The position numbers and the translations under genes are program-made. Under the pieces are notes generated by a model that was not told the DNA's origin, made no database searches, and saw nothing but the letters and a program-made list of their open reading frames with translations. Below, piece by piece: positions 28,598 to 37,523 of a stretch of DNA of 64,000 nt. Position 1 is the stretch's first letter, and each line of letters starts with the position of its first letter. Source of the DNA: Prevotella melaninogenica (GTDB lineage Bacteria; Bacteroidota; Bacteroidia; Bacteroidales; Bacteroidaceae). The stretch lies in the NCBI RefSeq assembly GCF_018127965.1, contig NZ_CP072349.1, positions 686,001 to 750,000 on the forward strand. The letters run 5' to 3'.

Positions 28598-29158
28598 TTA
28601 AACGGTCATAATCTCTTTCTGCTTATCTTCGAGCAGTGACTCAACCTGCTTGATGAACTTATCGTGAATCTTCTGCAAGCTGTCTTCAGCATCCTTCTCG
28701 TTGTCTTCAGAAAGACCGTCCTTGATAGCTTTCTTCAGTTTCTCCTTGATATCAGAACGAACATTGCGAATCTCAACCTTTGTACGCTCACCAATCTTGT
28801 TACACTGCTTTACCAAGTCACGACGACGCTCCTCTGTTGGCTGAGGTAAGTTCAGACGAATCAACTCACCATTGTTCTCTGGTGTGATACCAACATCTGA
28901 GTCCATGATAGCCTTTTCAATATCTTTGATAGCCTTCTTATCCCATGGCTTGATAGCAATGGTACGTGCGTCAGGCACCATGACTGAGGCAACCTGATTC
29001 AAAGGAACCTTTGAACCGTAAGATTCTACTCGTACACCATCGAGGATGGCTACGTTTGCACGGCCAGCACGGATGCGCTGCAACTCATCACCGAGATACA
29101 TCGTTGCCATTTCCATGCGCTCGCTGGCATCATTTAATGTCTGCTTAACGTCTAACAT
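28598..29158 (-). CDS. frr: Ribosome recycling factor
   Basis: A 186-residue protein of standard RRF length, which splits post-termination ribosomes with EF-G. Visible family blocks are ELQRIRAGRANVAILDGV, YGSKVPLNQVASVMVPDART, IRLNLPQPTEERRRDLVKQ and IRNVRSDIKEKLKKA. It has its own promoter 30 bases upstream. The 3' end meets a REP-like repeat. Confidence 0.97.
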   Translation of the reverse strand: MLDVKQTLNDASERMEMATMYLGDELQRIRAGRANVAILDGVRVESYGSKVPLNQVASVMVPDARTIAIKPWDKKAIKDIEKAIMDSDVGITPENNGELIRLNLPQPTEERRRDLVKQCNKIGERTKVEIRNVRSDIKEKLKKAIKDGLSEDNEKDAEDSLQKIHDKFIKQVESLLEDKQKEIMTV

Positions 29159-29186
29159 ATATTCGTAATATTAAATTTCTACTTTA

Positions 29187-29217
29187 CAAAAATAGGTATT
29201 AATTCGGATATGCACAA
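29187..29217 (-). promoter_or_regulatory. Promoter of frr
   Basis: Minus strand: TTG (29215-29217), 20 bases, TATTTTTG (29187-29194). Confidence 0.65.
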
Positions 29218-29261
29218 GATTTTACTTTACTTTTTTGTCAAAACAAGGTTTTCTATCCTTT

Positions 29262-29741
29262 CTATTGAAAGAGGTCTTGTATTTCTGCCATTAGAAGTTC
29301 GATGATACGTTCTAAACCTTCTTTATCGTCTTCGTTGAAGTCGTTGAGACGAGTGCTATCAATGTCGAGTACACCACGGAAAGTATGTGAGGCATCATAC
29401 ATTGGAACAACAATCTCACTGCGTGAAAGACTACTACAAGCAATGTGTCCAGGGAATTTCTCTACGTCGGGAACAATGAGGGTGCGTCCTTCTTCCCATG
29501 CCTTTCCACAGACACCCTTGCCGAATGGGATGACGTAACAGGCTACTGACCCCTGAAAAGGACCTAATCTCAACATATTTCCATTCTCTTGGAGATAAAA
29601 GCCCACCCAAAAGAAACGCTCAGGAAAGGTGTCATGCAATGCTGCTGACACATTTGCCAAGATACCCACGAGGTTTGTTTCATCCTTAATAAGCTCGGCA
29701 ATCTGTAGTATGAGTTGGTTATATTGTTCTTTTCTTGTCAT
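29262..29741 (-). CDS. msrC: Free methionine-(R)-sulfoxide reductase (GAF domain)
   Basis: A 159-residue GAF-domain protein of the fRMsr type, which reduces free methionine-R-sulfoxide. The catalytic cysteine pattern is present: GSVACYVIPFGKGVCGKAW gives two Cys, and HIACSSLSRSEIVVPM gives the third. WVGFYLQ near residue 42 is also typical. It follows rsmA by 22 bases on the minus strand and is probably translated from the same mRNA. Confidence 0.9.
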   Translation of the reverse strand: MTRKEQYNQLILQIAELIKDETNLVGILANVSAALHDTFPERFFWVGFYLQENGNMLRLGPFQGSVACYVIPFGKGVCGKAWEEGRTLIVPDVEKFPGHIACSSLSRSEIVVPMYDASHTFRGVLDIDSTRLNDFNEDDKEGLERIIELLMAEIQDLFQ

Positions 29742-29763
29742 TAGGAGTTATACTTCTTCCTAT

Positions 29764-30567
29764 TTATTGCTCAATAATTTTCAACTGTTCTTCAACCATG
29801 TTTGTTAGCTCAACAAACTGAGCGATAGACAGTTGCTCTGGACGTTTGGTCATAATGTCTTGCTCATAGAAACCATCAGTAGGTTTAACCGCATTGAATA
29901 TCTGTCGTAAGCTCACACGTAACATCTTACGACGCTGGTTGAACACAGTCTTCACCACACGTTTAAAGAGTACTTGGTCACAGCCAATGTCTGTCACTTC
30001 GTTGCGTGTCATACGGATAACGGCACTCTTAACCTTTGGAGGAGGATTGAAGACATTCTCATCTACGGTAAAGAGATATTCCACATTATACCATGCTTGC
30101 ATCAAGACAGATAAGATACCATACGTCTTTGAGCCAGGTCCTGCAGCCATACGCTGTGCGACCTCACGTTGTATCATACCCGTACAGCAAGGAATAAGAT
30201 CCTTATACTCAAGCATCTTAAAGAAAATTTGAGACGAGATGTCGTAAGGATAGTTGCCTGTTAACACAAACTGTCTACCATCAAAGACTTCATTTAAATC
30301 CATGCGGAGGAAGTCTTGTCCAAGAATATTCTCACGTAATTTAGGGAATTTCTCGTAGAGGAAGGCAACACTTTCCGAGTCTATCTCTACAGCTTTCACT
30401 TCACGTGGCTTCTCAACAAGGTATTGAGTAAGGACACCCATACCAGGTCCTATCTCTAACACAGGGATATCAGGACAGGCATCAACGGTGTCAGCAATCT
30501 GACGGGCTATGCTTAAGTCAGTGAGGAAGTGCTGACCCAAATTCTTCTTTGGCTTGACTAATTTCAT
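29764..30567 (-). CDS. rsmA: 16S rRNA adenine dimethyltransferase (KsgA)
   Basis: A 267-residue SAM-dependent enzyme that dimethylates A1518/A1519 of 16S rRNA. The N-terminus KKNLGQHFLTDLSIARQI is diagnostic, the SAM motif is VLEIGPGMGVLTQYL, and the catalytic NxPY is TGNYPYDISSQIF. The C-terminal domain carries FNQRRKMLRVSLR. TATCTTTG on the minus strand (30588-30595) gives a short leader; this promoter lies back to back with that of the flippase-like gene. Confidence 0.97.
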   Translation of the reverse strand: MKLVKPKKNLGQHFLTDLSIARQIADTVDACPDIPVLEIGPGMGVLTQYLVEKPREVKAVEIDSESVAFLYEKFPKLRENILGQDFLRMDLNEVFDGRQFVLTGNYPYDISSQIFFKMLEYKDLIPCCTGMIQREVAQRMAAGPGSKTYGILSVLMQAWYNVEYLFTVDENVFNPPPKVKSAVIRMTRNEVTDIGCDQVLFKRVVKTVFNQRRKMLRVSLRQIFNAVKPTDGFYEQDIMTKRPEQLSIAQFVELTNMVEEQLKIIEQ

Positions 30568-30605
30568 AATTTTTCTTTATTTGCCTACAAAGATACTCAT
30601 TTTAT

Positions 30606-30636
30606 TTTGCATTAAAAAACATTTTAATTATCTTTG
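30606..30636 (+). promoter_or_regulatory. Consensus promoter 10 bases before the flippase-like start codon
   Basis: TTTG (30606-30609), 19 bases, TATCTTTG (30629-30636); the ATG is at 30646. Transcription should begin at or just before the start codon, so the mRNA is probably leaderless. Confidence 0.75.
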
Positions 30637-30645
30637 CTCCATTAT

Positions 30646-31674
30646 ATGAGGACGAAGAAACTGTTCAACAATACTGTGAAGATTGCATTGCCGTTACTAC
30701 TTGGAAGTGCAATCCTATATTGGATGTATAGGGGATTCGACTTCTCCAGTATCAAGCATGTACTGCTACATGAGATGAACTGGACTTGGATGATTCTCTC
30801 ACTCCCTTTCGGCATACTGGCGCAGGCTTTTCGTGGGTGGAGATGGAAGCAGAGTCTTGAGCCTATCGGTGAGCATCCGCGTGCATCGGTCTGTGTTAAC
30901 TCTATCTTTCTTTCTTACGCTGTCAGTCTGCTTATTCCCCGCATTGGTGAGTTTGCTCGTTGTGGAGTGTTGAATAGATATGATAAGATTGCCTTCCCAA
31001 AAGCTATTGGTACAGTAGTAACAGAACGCGCAGTAGATACGCTTATCGTATTACTCTTCAGTGCCACAGCCTTTTTGATGCAAATAAGAGTTTTCACAAA
31101 CTTCTTTTCAAGGACAGGTACACGTATTGATGATGTCTTCGGAATGTTCTCACCAACGGGCTGGCTGGTAACAGCTATCTGTGGTGTTGCATCAATTATC
31201 CTCTTCTATTATGTGCTACGTCACCTATCTTTCTATAAGAAAGTGAAGGAGATGTTAGGTGGTATATGGCAGGGAATAAGCTCTTTGCGTAAAGTAAAGA
31301 ATATTCCTTTGTTTATCTTCTACAGTCTGGCAATATGGGGAAGTTACTTCCTTCATTATTACTTGACATTCTTTTGCTTTGATGCAACAGCAAACCTCGG
31401 TCTTTCTTGTGCGCTTGTTAGCTTTGTTGTTGGCTCGGTAGCTGTTATTGTACCAACGCCTAACGGAGCAGGACCTTGGCACTTTGCAGTCAAGACAATG
31501 CTAATACTTTATGGTGTCGCAGACAATCAAGCACTCTATTTTGTACTGATTGTACATACCATTCAAACCTTATTGGTTATTCTCTTAGGTGTTTATGCAT
31601 GGATTGCACTGAGTTTCACTAAGACGCCAGTATCATTGGGTGGTCCAACTGAGCTCACTCGTCCAGCAAAGTAA
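30646..31674 (+). CDS. Lysylphosphatidylglycerol synthase TM-region/flippase-like membrane protein
   Basis: 342 residues from ATG 30646 (MRTKKLFNNTVK); the frame opens at a TTG inside the promoter, which I reject. About eight hydrophobic segments are spread along the protein, with the family landmarks FRGWRWKQSLEPIG, RIGEFARCGVLNRYD, VTERAVDTLIVLLF and PTPNGAGPWHFAVKTML. The UPF0104/MprF-TM superfamily includes lipid flippases; no synthetase domain is present. Substrate unknown. Divergent from rsmA. Confidence 0.87.
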   Translation: MRTKKLFNNTVKIALPLLLGSAILYWMYRGFDFSSIKHVLLHEMNWTWMILSLPFGILAQAFRGWRWKQSLEPIGEHPRASVCVNSIFLSYAVSLLIPRIGEFARCGVLNRYDKIAFPKAIGTVVTERAVDTLIVLLFSATAFLMQIRVFTNFFSRTGTRIDDVFGMFSPTGWLVTAICGVASIILFYYVLRHLSFYKKVKEMLGGIWQGISSLRKVKNIPLFIFYSLAIWGSYFLHYYLTFFCFDATANLGLSCALVSFVVGSVAVIVPTPNGAGPWHFAVKTMLILYGVADNQALYFVLIVHTIQTLLVILLGVYAWIALSFTKTPVSLGGPTELTRPAK

Positions 31675-31738
31675 TGTAGAGGAAAATAGTTTTGAACGAA
31701 TGAATAAACAATGATAATAACCTTTTAAAATCAACATT

Positions 31739-33193
31739 ATGAGTGAAATAAGAAATCTTAAGCCAGAAGGCCTTTGGAGAAATTTCGATGATCTGACACA
31801 GGTTCCACGTCCTTCAGGATTGCCAGAGAAAGTACAGAAGTTCTTGTTAGACTTTGCTGCAAGAGTAGGTGTTGAATCATACGTAGATGCTGGTGGCAAT
31901 GTTGTAATGCGTAAGCCTGCTACACCGGGATATGAAAACCGTAAGACAGTTCTGTTGCAGGCGCACATGGACATGGTTCCACAGAAGGCTCCAGATAGTA
32001 ATCATAACTTTGAAACAGACCCAATCGTGACACATATCGTGGATGGATGGGTATATGCAAACAACACTACACTTGGTGCTGACGATGGTATCGGTGTTGC
32101 TGCTATCATGGCTGTCATGGAAGATAAGACCTTGAAGCATGGTGTCGTAGAGGCATTGATTACTCGTGATGAGGAAACGGGTATGTATGGTGTTAATGAG
32201 ATGCCAAGTGGTGAGTTGCATAGTGATATCCTTATGAACCTTGACTCTGAGACATGGGGTAAGTTTGTTATTGGTTCTGCAGGTGGTGTTGACATTACTT
32301 CAACCGTAGCGTATAAGGAAGTAGCCAATGATCAAGAAGCTGCTGTCAAGGTAACTTTGAAGGGTTTCCGTGGTGGTCACTCTGGTCTGGAAATCAATGA
32401 GGGTCGTGCCAATGCTAATAAGGAGATGGTTCGCTTCGTTCGCAATGCAGTTAACGAACTCGGTGTACGTTTAGCTTCTTGGGAAGGTGGTAATATGCGC
32501 AATGCTATTCCATTCAAGGCTGAGGTTGTTTTGGCATTGCCACAGAGCAAGGTTGCTGCTTTGAAGGATATGGTTGCTCGTCAGAAGGCACTCCTCGAAG
32601 ACGAATTCAAGGGTATTGAACCTAATGTAGAGTTCTTTGTAGAGGATGTAGAGAAGCCAGCAAATCTTGTTCCTGCAGATGTTCAGGAGAAGTTAATCAA
32701 TGCTATCTATGCCTGTCATAATGGCGTTTTGCGTATGATTCCTTCTTATCCAGACGTTGTTGAGACTTCGTCAAACCTTGCAATTATACATATTGAGCCA
32801 ACTAAGGCCTCTATTATGATTCTTGCTCGTTCAAGCCGTGAGGACATGAGAGATTATATCTCTGCTCAGTTAGAGAGCTGCTTCAATATGGCTGGCATGA
32901 AGACAGTCTTCAGTGGCCAATATGGTGGTTGGGATCCAAACCCAGAGAGTGAAATACTTAACCTCTTGAAAAAGGTTTATAAGGAGCAGAATGGTGTAGA
33001 GGGTATTGTGCAGGTAGACCACGCTGGTCTTGAATGTTCAGTCATCCTCGGCAAGTATCCAGGTATGGATGTTGTTAGTCTTGGTCCAACTCTCCGCAGT
33101 CCACATACAGCGAAGGAGCGTCTTGAGATAGCAACTGTTGAGCCTTTCTGGAAACTTCTCGTTCAGACTTTGGAGGAGATTCCTGTAAAGTAA
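31739..33193 (+). CDS. pepD: Cytosolic beta-Ala-His/Xaa-His dipeptidase (M20C)
   Basis: A 484-residue aminoacyl-histidine dipeptidase. The metallopeptidase landmarks are LLQAHMDMVPQK (metal His and catalytic Asp), LGADDGIGVAAIMAVM, RDEETGMYG (catalytic Glu), LMNLDSE and a late His in RSPHTAKERLEI. A lid/dimerisation domain with GFRGGHSGLEINEGRANANK is inserted in the middle. It releases amino acids from dipeptides. It has no signal peptide. Confidence 0.94.
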   Translation: MSEIRNLKPEGLWRNFDDLTQVPRPSGLPEKVQKFLLDFAARVGVESYVDAGGNVVMRKPATPGYENRKTVLLQAHMDMVPQKAPDSNHNFETDPIVTHIVDGWVYANNTTLGADDGIGVAAIMAVMEDKTLKHGVVEALITRDEETGMYGVNEMPSGELHSDILMNLDSETWGKFVIGSAGGVDITSTVAYKEVANDQEAAVKVTLKGFRGGHSGLEINEGRANANKEMVRFVRNAVNELGVRLASWEGGNMRNAIPFKAEVVLALPQSKVAALKDMVARQKALLEDEFKGIEPNVEFFVEDVEKPANLVPADVQEKLINAIYACHNGVLRMIPSYPDVVETSSNLAIIHIEPTKASIMILARSSREDMRDYISAQLESCFNMAGMKTVFSGQYGGWDPNPESEILNLLKKVYKEQNGVEGIVQVDHAGLECSVILGKYPGMDVVSLGPTLRSPHTAKERLEIATVEPFWKLLVQTLEEIPVK

Positions 33194-33249
33194 GCTACTG
33201 AGGCTGTGATAGAACAGCTTAATAAAGGTAAAATAAAAGAATAGATAAT

Positions 33250-33299
33250 AGAACTGCTTTCCGTCTTTCTGTATGAAGATGGGAAGCGGTTCTTTTTTT
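33250..33299 (+). terminator. Terminator of pepD
   Basis: AGAACTGCTTTCC / GGGAAGCGGTTCT stem followed by seven T. Confidence 0.88.
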
Positions 33300-33323
33300 A
33301 TTTATATTTTTTAAAGCATAAAC

Positions 33324-33353
33324 TTGCAATATTAAACTTTTTGTTTACTTTTG
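33324..33353 (+). promoter_or_regulatory. Promoter of the 33401 lipoprotein gene
   Basis: TTG (33324-33326), 19 bases, TACTTTTG (33346-33353). Confidence 0.65.
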
Positions 33354-33400
33354 TGCAAAGGATTATATATCGCTTTTATTACTAATAATAAACAAGAAAA

Positions 33401-34270
33401 ATGATGAGAAAATACAGAATACTAAAGATTCTTACAAGCTTACTATTCACCTTCTTGGGTGTAGGTTTTCTTACCGCTTGTTCTGCTCCAGGAGTTCGGA
33501 AAGCTCCTACCGCTGCTCAGGTTGAGGATACATCTGCTGTTCAAGAGGATAAAACCTTGAAGAAAGAAGATATCTCTAACGAGAATGTGATGATGGATAC
33601 AGTCTATGGAGACTGGCATGTTCGGGTTGACACTGTTGATAGTAAGACTAAGGTGAAGAATTCTGATGAGTTTGTAAAGAAGGTGGTCGTGACGATTTCA
33701 AAGGGTGGTAAAGTCTTGTTTGATAAGAAAGTCTTTACACGAGAAGACTTTTGTAAAGGTGCGAACGAGGAGTTTCAGGTTTATGCTGTTTTTGTTCCCG
33801 ACATAACTAACACTTCTGTTTATTTGCCAGTTTCTATCTGTTATCCAGAAACGGATGATGGTTTTACCGTCTGGTTGGCGTTGTCTAAAGATGGAAGTAG
33901 TAAGGTTTATCCTGTTCCTCTGGCATTGGACGAGTCAGACATGGTAACATCTTTTTATGTAAAGTACATTCATGAGTTGCAGCAGAAGCCAGTGGATAAG
34001 GCTTCACTATTGAAACTTGCCCGTGATTATGGCTCTCCTAAGTTTGTGGAACAGCTGACAAAGGAAGGGGTGGATGTTGTCTTACCCGCAAAGGTGCTTG
34101 CTCGAAAGGATATGAAAGTAGTTCCAGAAGTTGAACTTGTGAAGGGTGGTTGTCTGGTAAGATTCTCTACTTCATACGATAATACCCAGCCTTTTGATTC
34201 AATACGTGTTGTGTTGAAGGAGCGTCAGGTCAAGATATATGACTATATGATTGATAAGGTGATTCACTAA
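33401..34270 (+). CDS. Lipoprotein of unknown function (DUF4738-like)
   Basis: 289 residues. The signal peptide ends LTAC at about Cys 27 (TSLLFTFLGVGFLTACSAPG), so export as a lipoprotein is likely. A Lys/Glu-rich linker follows, then a beta-rich domain (DTVYGDWHVRVDTVDS, VVVTISKGGKVLFDKKVFTR, VYLPVSICYPETDDGFTVWL in shorter stretches). The domain resembles Bacteroidales proteins labelled DUF4738; that match is from memory and uncertain. No function can be assigned. It has its own promoter and faces the outer-membrane protein gene across a shared terminator. Confidence 0.75.
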   Translation: MMRKYRILKILTSLLFTFLGVGFLTACSAPGVRKAPTAAQVEDTSAVQEDKTLKKEDISNENVMMDTVYGDWHVRVDTVDSKTKVKNSDEFVKKVVVTISKGGKVLFDKKVFTREDFCKGANEEFQVYAVFVPDITNTSVYLPVSICYPETDDGFTVWLALSKDGSSKVYPVPLALDESDMVTSFYVKYIHELQQKPVDKASLLKLARDYGSPKFVEQLTKEGVDVVLPAKVLARKDMKVVPEVELVKGGCLVRFSTSYDNTQPFDSIRVVLKERQVKIYDYMIDKVIH

Positions 34271-34291
34271 TTTCTCAGTGTTTGTAAACAT

Positions 34292-34327
34292 AAAGCAGGG
34301 GCGCACGATACGTACATCCCTGCTTTT
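34292..34327. terminator. Bidirectional terminator between convergent genes
   Basis: AAAGCAGGG / CCCTGCTTTT hairpin between the lipoprotein and outer-membrane protein genes. Confidence 0.8.
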
Positions 34328-34346
34328 GTTATTATCTGTTTCTTAA

Positions 34347-34976
34347 TTAAAATGCCCAACCGAAGCCGAGATATGGATAGAAGAATGCTTTCTTAACTGC
34401 ATTCTTCTCGCCAAGAGTAAAAGAAGGACTGAAACCTGCACGGAACAGGAAACCCTTGTTAGATACGTGACGATAGCCGATGTTTCCAAAGATATAGTAG
34501 CCGAATTTGTTGCGACTCTCATTGTAAACCAGCCAGGTCTTTGTTCCTTCTGGAGTGTTATACTCTCCCATAACATGCTTCTGTTGGTCAGCTGACAACG
34601 AAGACTTCGGACCATCTACAGACTCCACAAAGATACCGTGTATATTGTATATACCTACACTGGCACCTACACCAACCTCAAGGTTGTTCTTTTGGCTACC
34701 CAAGAGATAGTTAACTTCCAATGGTACAGCATAGCCACGTACGTCTGAACCTTCCCAGAAAATGCTGGAATTATGACCATAACCGAAGCTCAATCCGGCT
34801 CTCCAGCCGAAGCGTGTGTGGTCGTTGAAACGTGCATCATAATTGATACCTGCAAGGTTTGATGCGCCCAATAGCTCCAAGTAAACGGCTTTGTCCTTTT
34901 CTAATCCGTTAGATTCCTGTGCCGTAGCCACTGTGTGTAAGCTGAGGAATAGTGCGAAAATTAGTAATTTCTTCAT
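34347..34976 (-). CDS. Small outer-membrane beta-barrel protein
   Basis: 209 residues with a Sec signal (MKKLLIFALFLSLHTVATAQ, cleavage after TAQ). The mature part alternates hydrophobic/aromatic strands (LELLGASNLAGINYDARF, FGWRAGLSFGYGHN, YYIFGNIGYRHV, FLFRAGFSPSFTLG) and ends FYPYLGFGWAF, with a terminal Phe typical of BAM substrates. Function unknown. Its own promoter is 29 bases upstream. Confidence 0.85.
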   Translation of the reverse strand: MKKLLIFALFLSLHTVATAQESNGLEKDKAVYLELLGASNLAGINYDARFNDHTRFGWRAGLSFGYGHNSSIFWEGSDVRGYAVPLEVNYLLGSQKNNLEVGVGASVGIYNIHGIFVESVDGPKSSLSADQQKHVMGEYNTPEGTKTWLVYNESRNKFGYYIFGNIGYRHVSNKGFLFRAGFSPSFTLGEKNAVKKAFFYPYLGFGWAF

Positions 34977-35004
34977 TCTTTTAGTTATATATGATTATTT
35001 GTTA

Positions 35005-35034
35005 CAAAGGTATAAAAAAACTAACAACAGCAAA
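35005..35034 (-). promoter_or_regulatory. Promoter of the outer-membrane protein gene
   Basis: Minus strand: TTTG (35031-35034), 18 bases, TACCTTTG (35005-35012). Confidence 0.65.
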
Positions 35035-35167
35035 GGATTTGCTAAGGTTTTATAGAAATGAGATAAGTATTTGGTCGTTGTCAGGGTTTTTATAGATGTA
35101 AAGGTGAAAGTGTTAGGATGTTTATATTCGTGTGTTTTGTAATAATATTTCACACTCTCTATTTTTA

Positions 35168-35380
35168 TTGATGCTTAATTGGCTTCTAAAAGATGCTCTT
35201 TTAGCTTGCAAAAGGTGCCCTTTTGAGGTCTTACTAACGCCCTTTTGAAGTCCAATTAGGCATCTTTTAAAGTAGTGCTTTGTAATCGGTTGATTTATTG
35301 ATAGTTATAGATGTGTGTGAGAAGGGGTATTTCTGCTCTTTTCGGACAATATAACGCGAGAATTTTGTAATGATATTTCG
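35168..35380 (-). repeat. Intergenic repeat family A, copy 4 (inverted, shortened)
   Basis: The core is GATGCTTAATTGGCTTCTAA, AAGATGCTCTTTTAGCTTGC, AAAAGGTGCCCTTTTGAGG, TAACGCCCTTTTGAAGTCC and AATTAGGCATC, then CTTTGTAATCGGTTGATTTA and TTTTGTAATGATATTTC. It lacks the outer TATAGTTTTAACG block. It lies in the 619-base gap between the S4 protein gene (3' end) and the outer-membrane protein gene (5' end), which is otherwise non-coding apart from the hairpin at 35442. Confidence 0.8.
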
Positions 35381-35441
35381 CAGGCTTTACGTTGTAGTAG
35401 AATATGCTTTTAAGTTAAGATAATGGCTTGTTTTTATATAA

Positions 35442-35501
35442 GAATGCACGGCTCTTACATCCGTTTATAATTATTATTAGCGGAGTCGGAGTCGTGCATT
35501 C
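35442..35501 (-). other. Long-stem inverted repeat downstream of the S4 gene
   Basis: GAATGCACGGCTC (35442-35454) pairs with GAGTCGTGCATTC (35489-35501). There is no clear T run, so termination is possible but not certain. Confidence 0.5.
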
Positions 35502-35595
35502 CTATATTTTTACAATAGCCTTTGTTGCAATGTCAGTGGAATATAGCCTTTGTCATGCTGTCTATCAGTTTGTTTTAACCTATCAGACAATGATT

Positions 35596-36018
35596 TTAGA
35601 ATGTTTCATCCTCATCATCGTCCTCATCAAAACCAAATAGGGCAGGGTCGACGAAAGCATCCATCTGACGGCGGTCCTTCTTTGTTGGGCGTCCTGTTCC
35701 ACGTGCTCTGTCGACGAAACCACTGATACGGCTCATCTCTAAGAGTTCATACTGCTTAGCATCGGTCACATTCTCGTAGACTTCAGGGATGAGTTTTGCA
35801 CCAACACGTTGTTCAATCGGTTTGAGAACCTTGAACGAATAGGTGATAGGCGACTTCTTAACACTCACCACTTCACCCGCTTTGATTGTGTGGGAAGGTT
35901 TTACGTTGATACCTTTTATCGTGACACGACCATTCTTGCAGGCGTCTGCAGCGATGGAGCGGGTTTTATAGATGCGGGCTGCCCATAGCCATTTGTCAAT
36001 TCTTGCAATATCGTTCAT
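35596..36018 (-). CDS. S4-domain RNA-binding protein (Hsp15-like)
   Basis: 140 residues. The N-terminal S4 domain (IARIDKWLWAARIYKTRS, DACKNGRVTIKGINVKPSH) matches HslR/Hsp15, which binds stalled 50S subunits with nascent chains. The C-terminus ends in an acidic run (DEDDDEDE). It lies 31 bases after pth on the same strand, and with rplY forms a translation-related operon. Confidence 0.88.
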   Translation of the reverse strand: MNDIARIDKWLWAARIYKTRSIAADACKNGRVTIKGINVKPSHTIKAGEVVSVKKSPITYSFKVLKPIEQRVGAKLIPEVYENVTDAKQYELLEMSRISGFVDRARGTGRPTKKDRRQMDAFVDPALFGFDEDDDEDETF

Positions 36019-36049
36019 AGTCTCATAATATATTAAAGAGAATGCTCGA

Positions 36050-36622
36050 TTACTTCTTTCCGAGTTTATTAAACTGGTTCATTGTGATGTCGATGCCAGC
36101 AAGTGCAAAACTCTTGATGATATCTACGCCCAAGTCGATAGCTGGCTGAAGTTCTTTCATATCCTCGTCAGAGTAGCGACCTAATACCCAGTCTACCTGT
36201 CCACCACGTGGATAGTCGTTACCAACACCCATACGCAGACGAGCATAGTTCTGTCCGATAAGTTGCTGGATATGTCCTAAACCATTGTGACCACCATTAG
36301 ATCCGTTTCCCTTCAAGCGGAAAGCACCTAATGGAAGGGCAACATCGTCAGAGACAACCAAGAGTCTACTCTGGTCGATATTCTCCTTGTTGAGCCAGTA
36401 GCGCACGGCATTTCCAGAGAGATTCATGAATGTCGTAGGCTTCAAAAGAATAATCTTGCGACCCTTGACCGTTGTCTCAGCAACGAAGCCATAACGCTTA
36501 TCCTCAAAAACAATATTGGACGCTTTAGCGAAAGCGTCCAATACCATAAATCCTGTATTGTGTCTGGTTCCCTCGTATTCATAGCCAGGGTTACCCAAAC
36601 CACAAATCAAATACTTGTCCAA
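36050..36622 (-). CDS. pth: Peptidyl-tRNA hydrolase
   Basis: 190 residues, standard for bacterial Pth. [20 protein letters not shown] carries the catalytic His (about 21) and neighbouring Asn, with [20 protein letters not shown] and [12 protein letters not shown] following. It releases amino acids blocked by N-acyl peptides from tRNA. It is 32 bases downstream of rplY. Confidence 0.96.
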   Translation of the reverse strand: MDKYLICGLGNPGYEYEGTRHNTGFMVLDAFAKASNIVFEDKRYGFVAETTVKGRKIILLKPTTFMNLSGNAVRYWLNKENIDQSRLLVVSDDVALPLGAFRLKGNGSNGGHNGLGHIQQLIGQNYARLRMGVGNDYPRGGQVDWVLGRYSDEDMKELQPAIDLGVDIIKSFALAGIDITMNQFNKLGKK

Positions 36623-36654
36623 TTCTTATATTGAATTAATTATTGTCGTAGAGA

Positions 36655-37260
36655 TTACTCTGCCTCAGCAGCTGCAGCAGCCTGCGCAGCCTGGATAGAG
36701 TTACGTGTAGCCTTGATAGAGCAAACTACAACCTCCTTTGGAGTTACCAACTCAAGACCCTCGAAGCTCAACTCGCCAACCTTGATACTCTTACCAAGAC
36801 GAAGCTCAGTAACGTTGATATCGAGGTGCTCTGGAATCTGCTGATAAGGAGCCTTAACGTTAATCTTACGGATAGACATGTTCATACGACCACCATCGCG
36901 AACACCCTGTGCCAAACCTACGAGCTTAACTGGTACACCCATAACGATTGGCTTCTGGTCGTTCACCTCATAGAAGTCTACGTGAAGCAGAGCGTCTGTT
37001 ACTGGGTGGAACTGGAGTTCCTTAAGAACTGCAGTACGTCTCTCACCATCAATAATCAACTCTACAACGTAGATGTGTGGTGTGTAAACCAACTTACGCA
37101 ACTCTGACATAGGAGCTGTGAATGAGAATGCTACTGGCTTGCCATCCTGCTGTGCCTCACCATAGAGGTTACATGGAATCAAACCCTCCTTACGGAGCTG
37201 CTTAGAAGCTTTCTTTCCAAGGTCTGTACGCTTCTGACCTGTTACTTTAATTTCTTTCAT
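36655..37260 (-). CDS. rplY: 50S ribosomal protein L25/general stress protein Ctc
   Basis: 201 residues, the two-domain CTC form: an N-terminal L25 5S-rRNA-binding domain (KVTGQKRTDLGKKASKQLR, VVELIIDGERRTAVLKELQ, VTDALLHVDFYEV) and a C-terminal beta domain (VPVKLVGLAQGVRDGGRM, HLDINVTELRLGKSIKV). It ends in an Ala-rich tail (QAAQAAAAAEAE). First gene of rplY-pth-S4. Confidence 0.96.
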   Translation of the reverse strand: MKEIKVTGQKRTDLGKKASKQLRKEGLIPCNLYGEAQQDGKPVAFSFTAPMSELRKLVYTPHIYVVELIIDGERRTAVLKELQFHPVTDALLHVDFYEVNDQKPIVMGVPVKLVGLAQGVRDGGRMNMSIRKINVKAPYQQIPEHLDINVTELRLGKSIKVGELSFEGLELVTPKEVVVCSIKATRNSIQAAQAAAAAEAE

Positions 37261-37379
37261 AATTCTGTGTTACTCTAAATTAATACGAACTTTAATTCGC
37301 CATCACACACTGAGAGACTAAGGAATTGGAAATCTAATGAATATCACAACTTTCAATCCTCAATTTGCAAAAAGCGTTG

Positions 37380-37410
37380 CAAAGTTACTTCTTTTCAATG
37401 GATTGAGCAA
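37380..37410 (-). promoter_or_regulatory. Promoter of rplY-pth-S4 operon
   Basis: Minus strand: TTG (37408-37410), 20 bases, TAACTTTG (37380-37387); leader of about 110 bases. Confidence 0.65.
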
Positions 37411-37447
37411 GTATTCTCTAAAAAAACATAGAAAAAGATACTAATGC

Positions 37448-37478
37448 TTGCATGTACGAAGGAAATTTCCTACATTTG
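37448..37478 (+). promoter_or_regulatory. Promoter of nusB
   Basis: TTG (37448-37450), 20 bases, TACATTTG (37471-37478), divergent from the rplY promoter. Confidence 0.7.
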
Positions 37479-37523
37479 CAAAATAAAGTATTCAATACGA
37501 AACACAATCTTTTAGAAAAGACA

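Noticed and set aside
35428..35640. Plus-strand ORF of 70 codons
   Set aside because: Overlaps a hairpin and the end of the S4 gene; hydrophobic but without start context or promoter.
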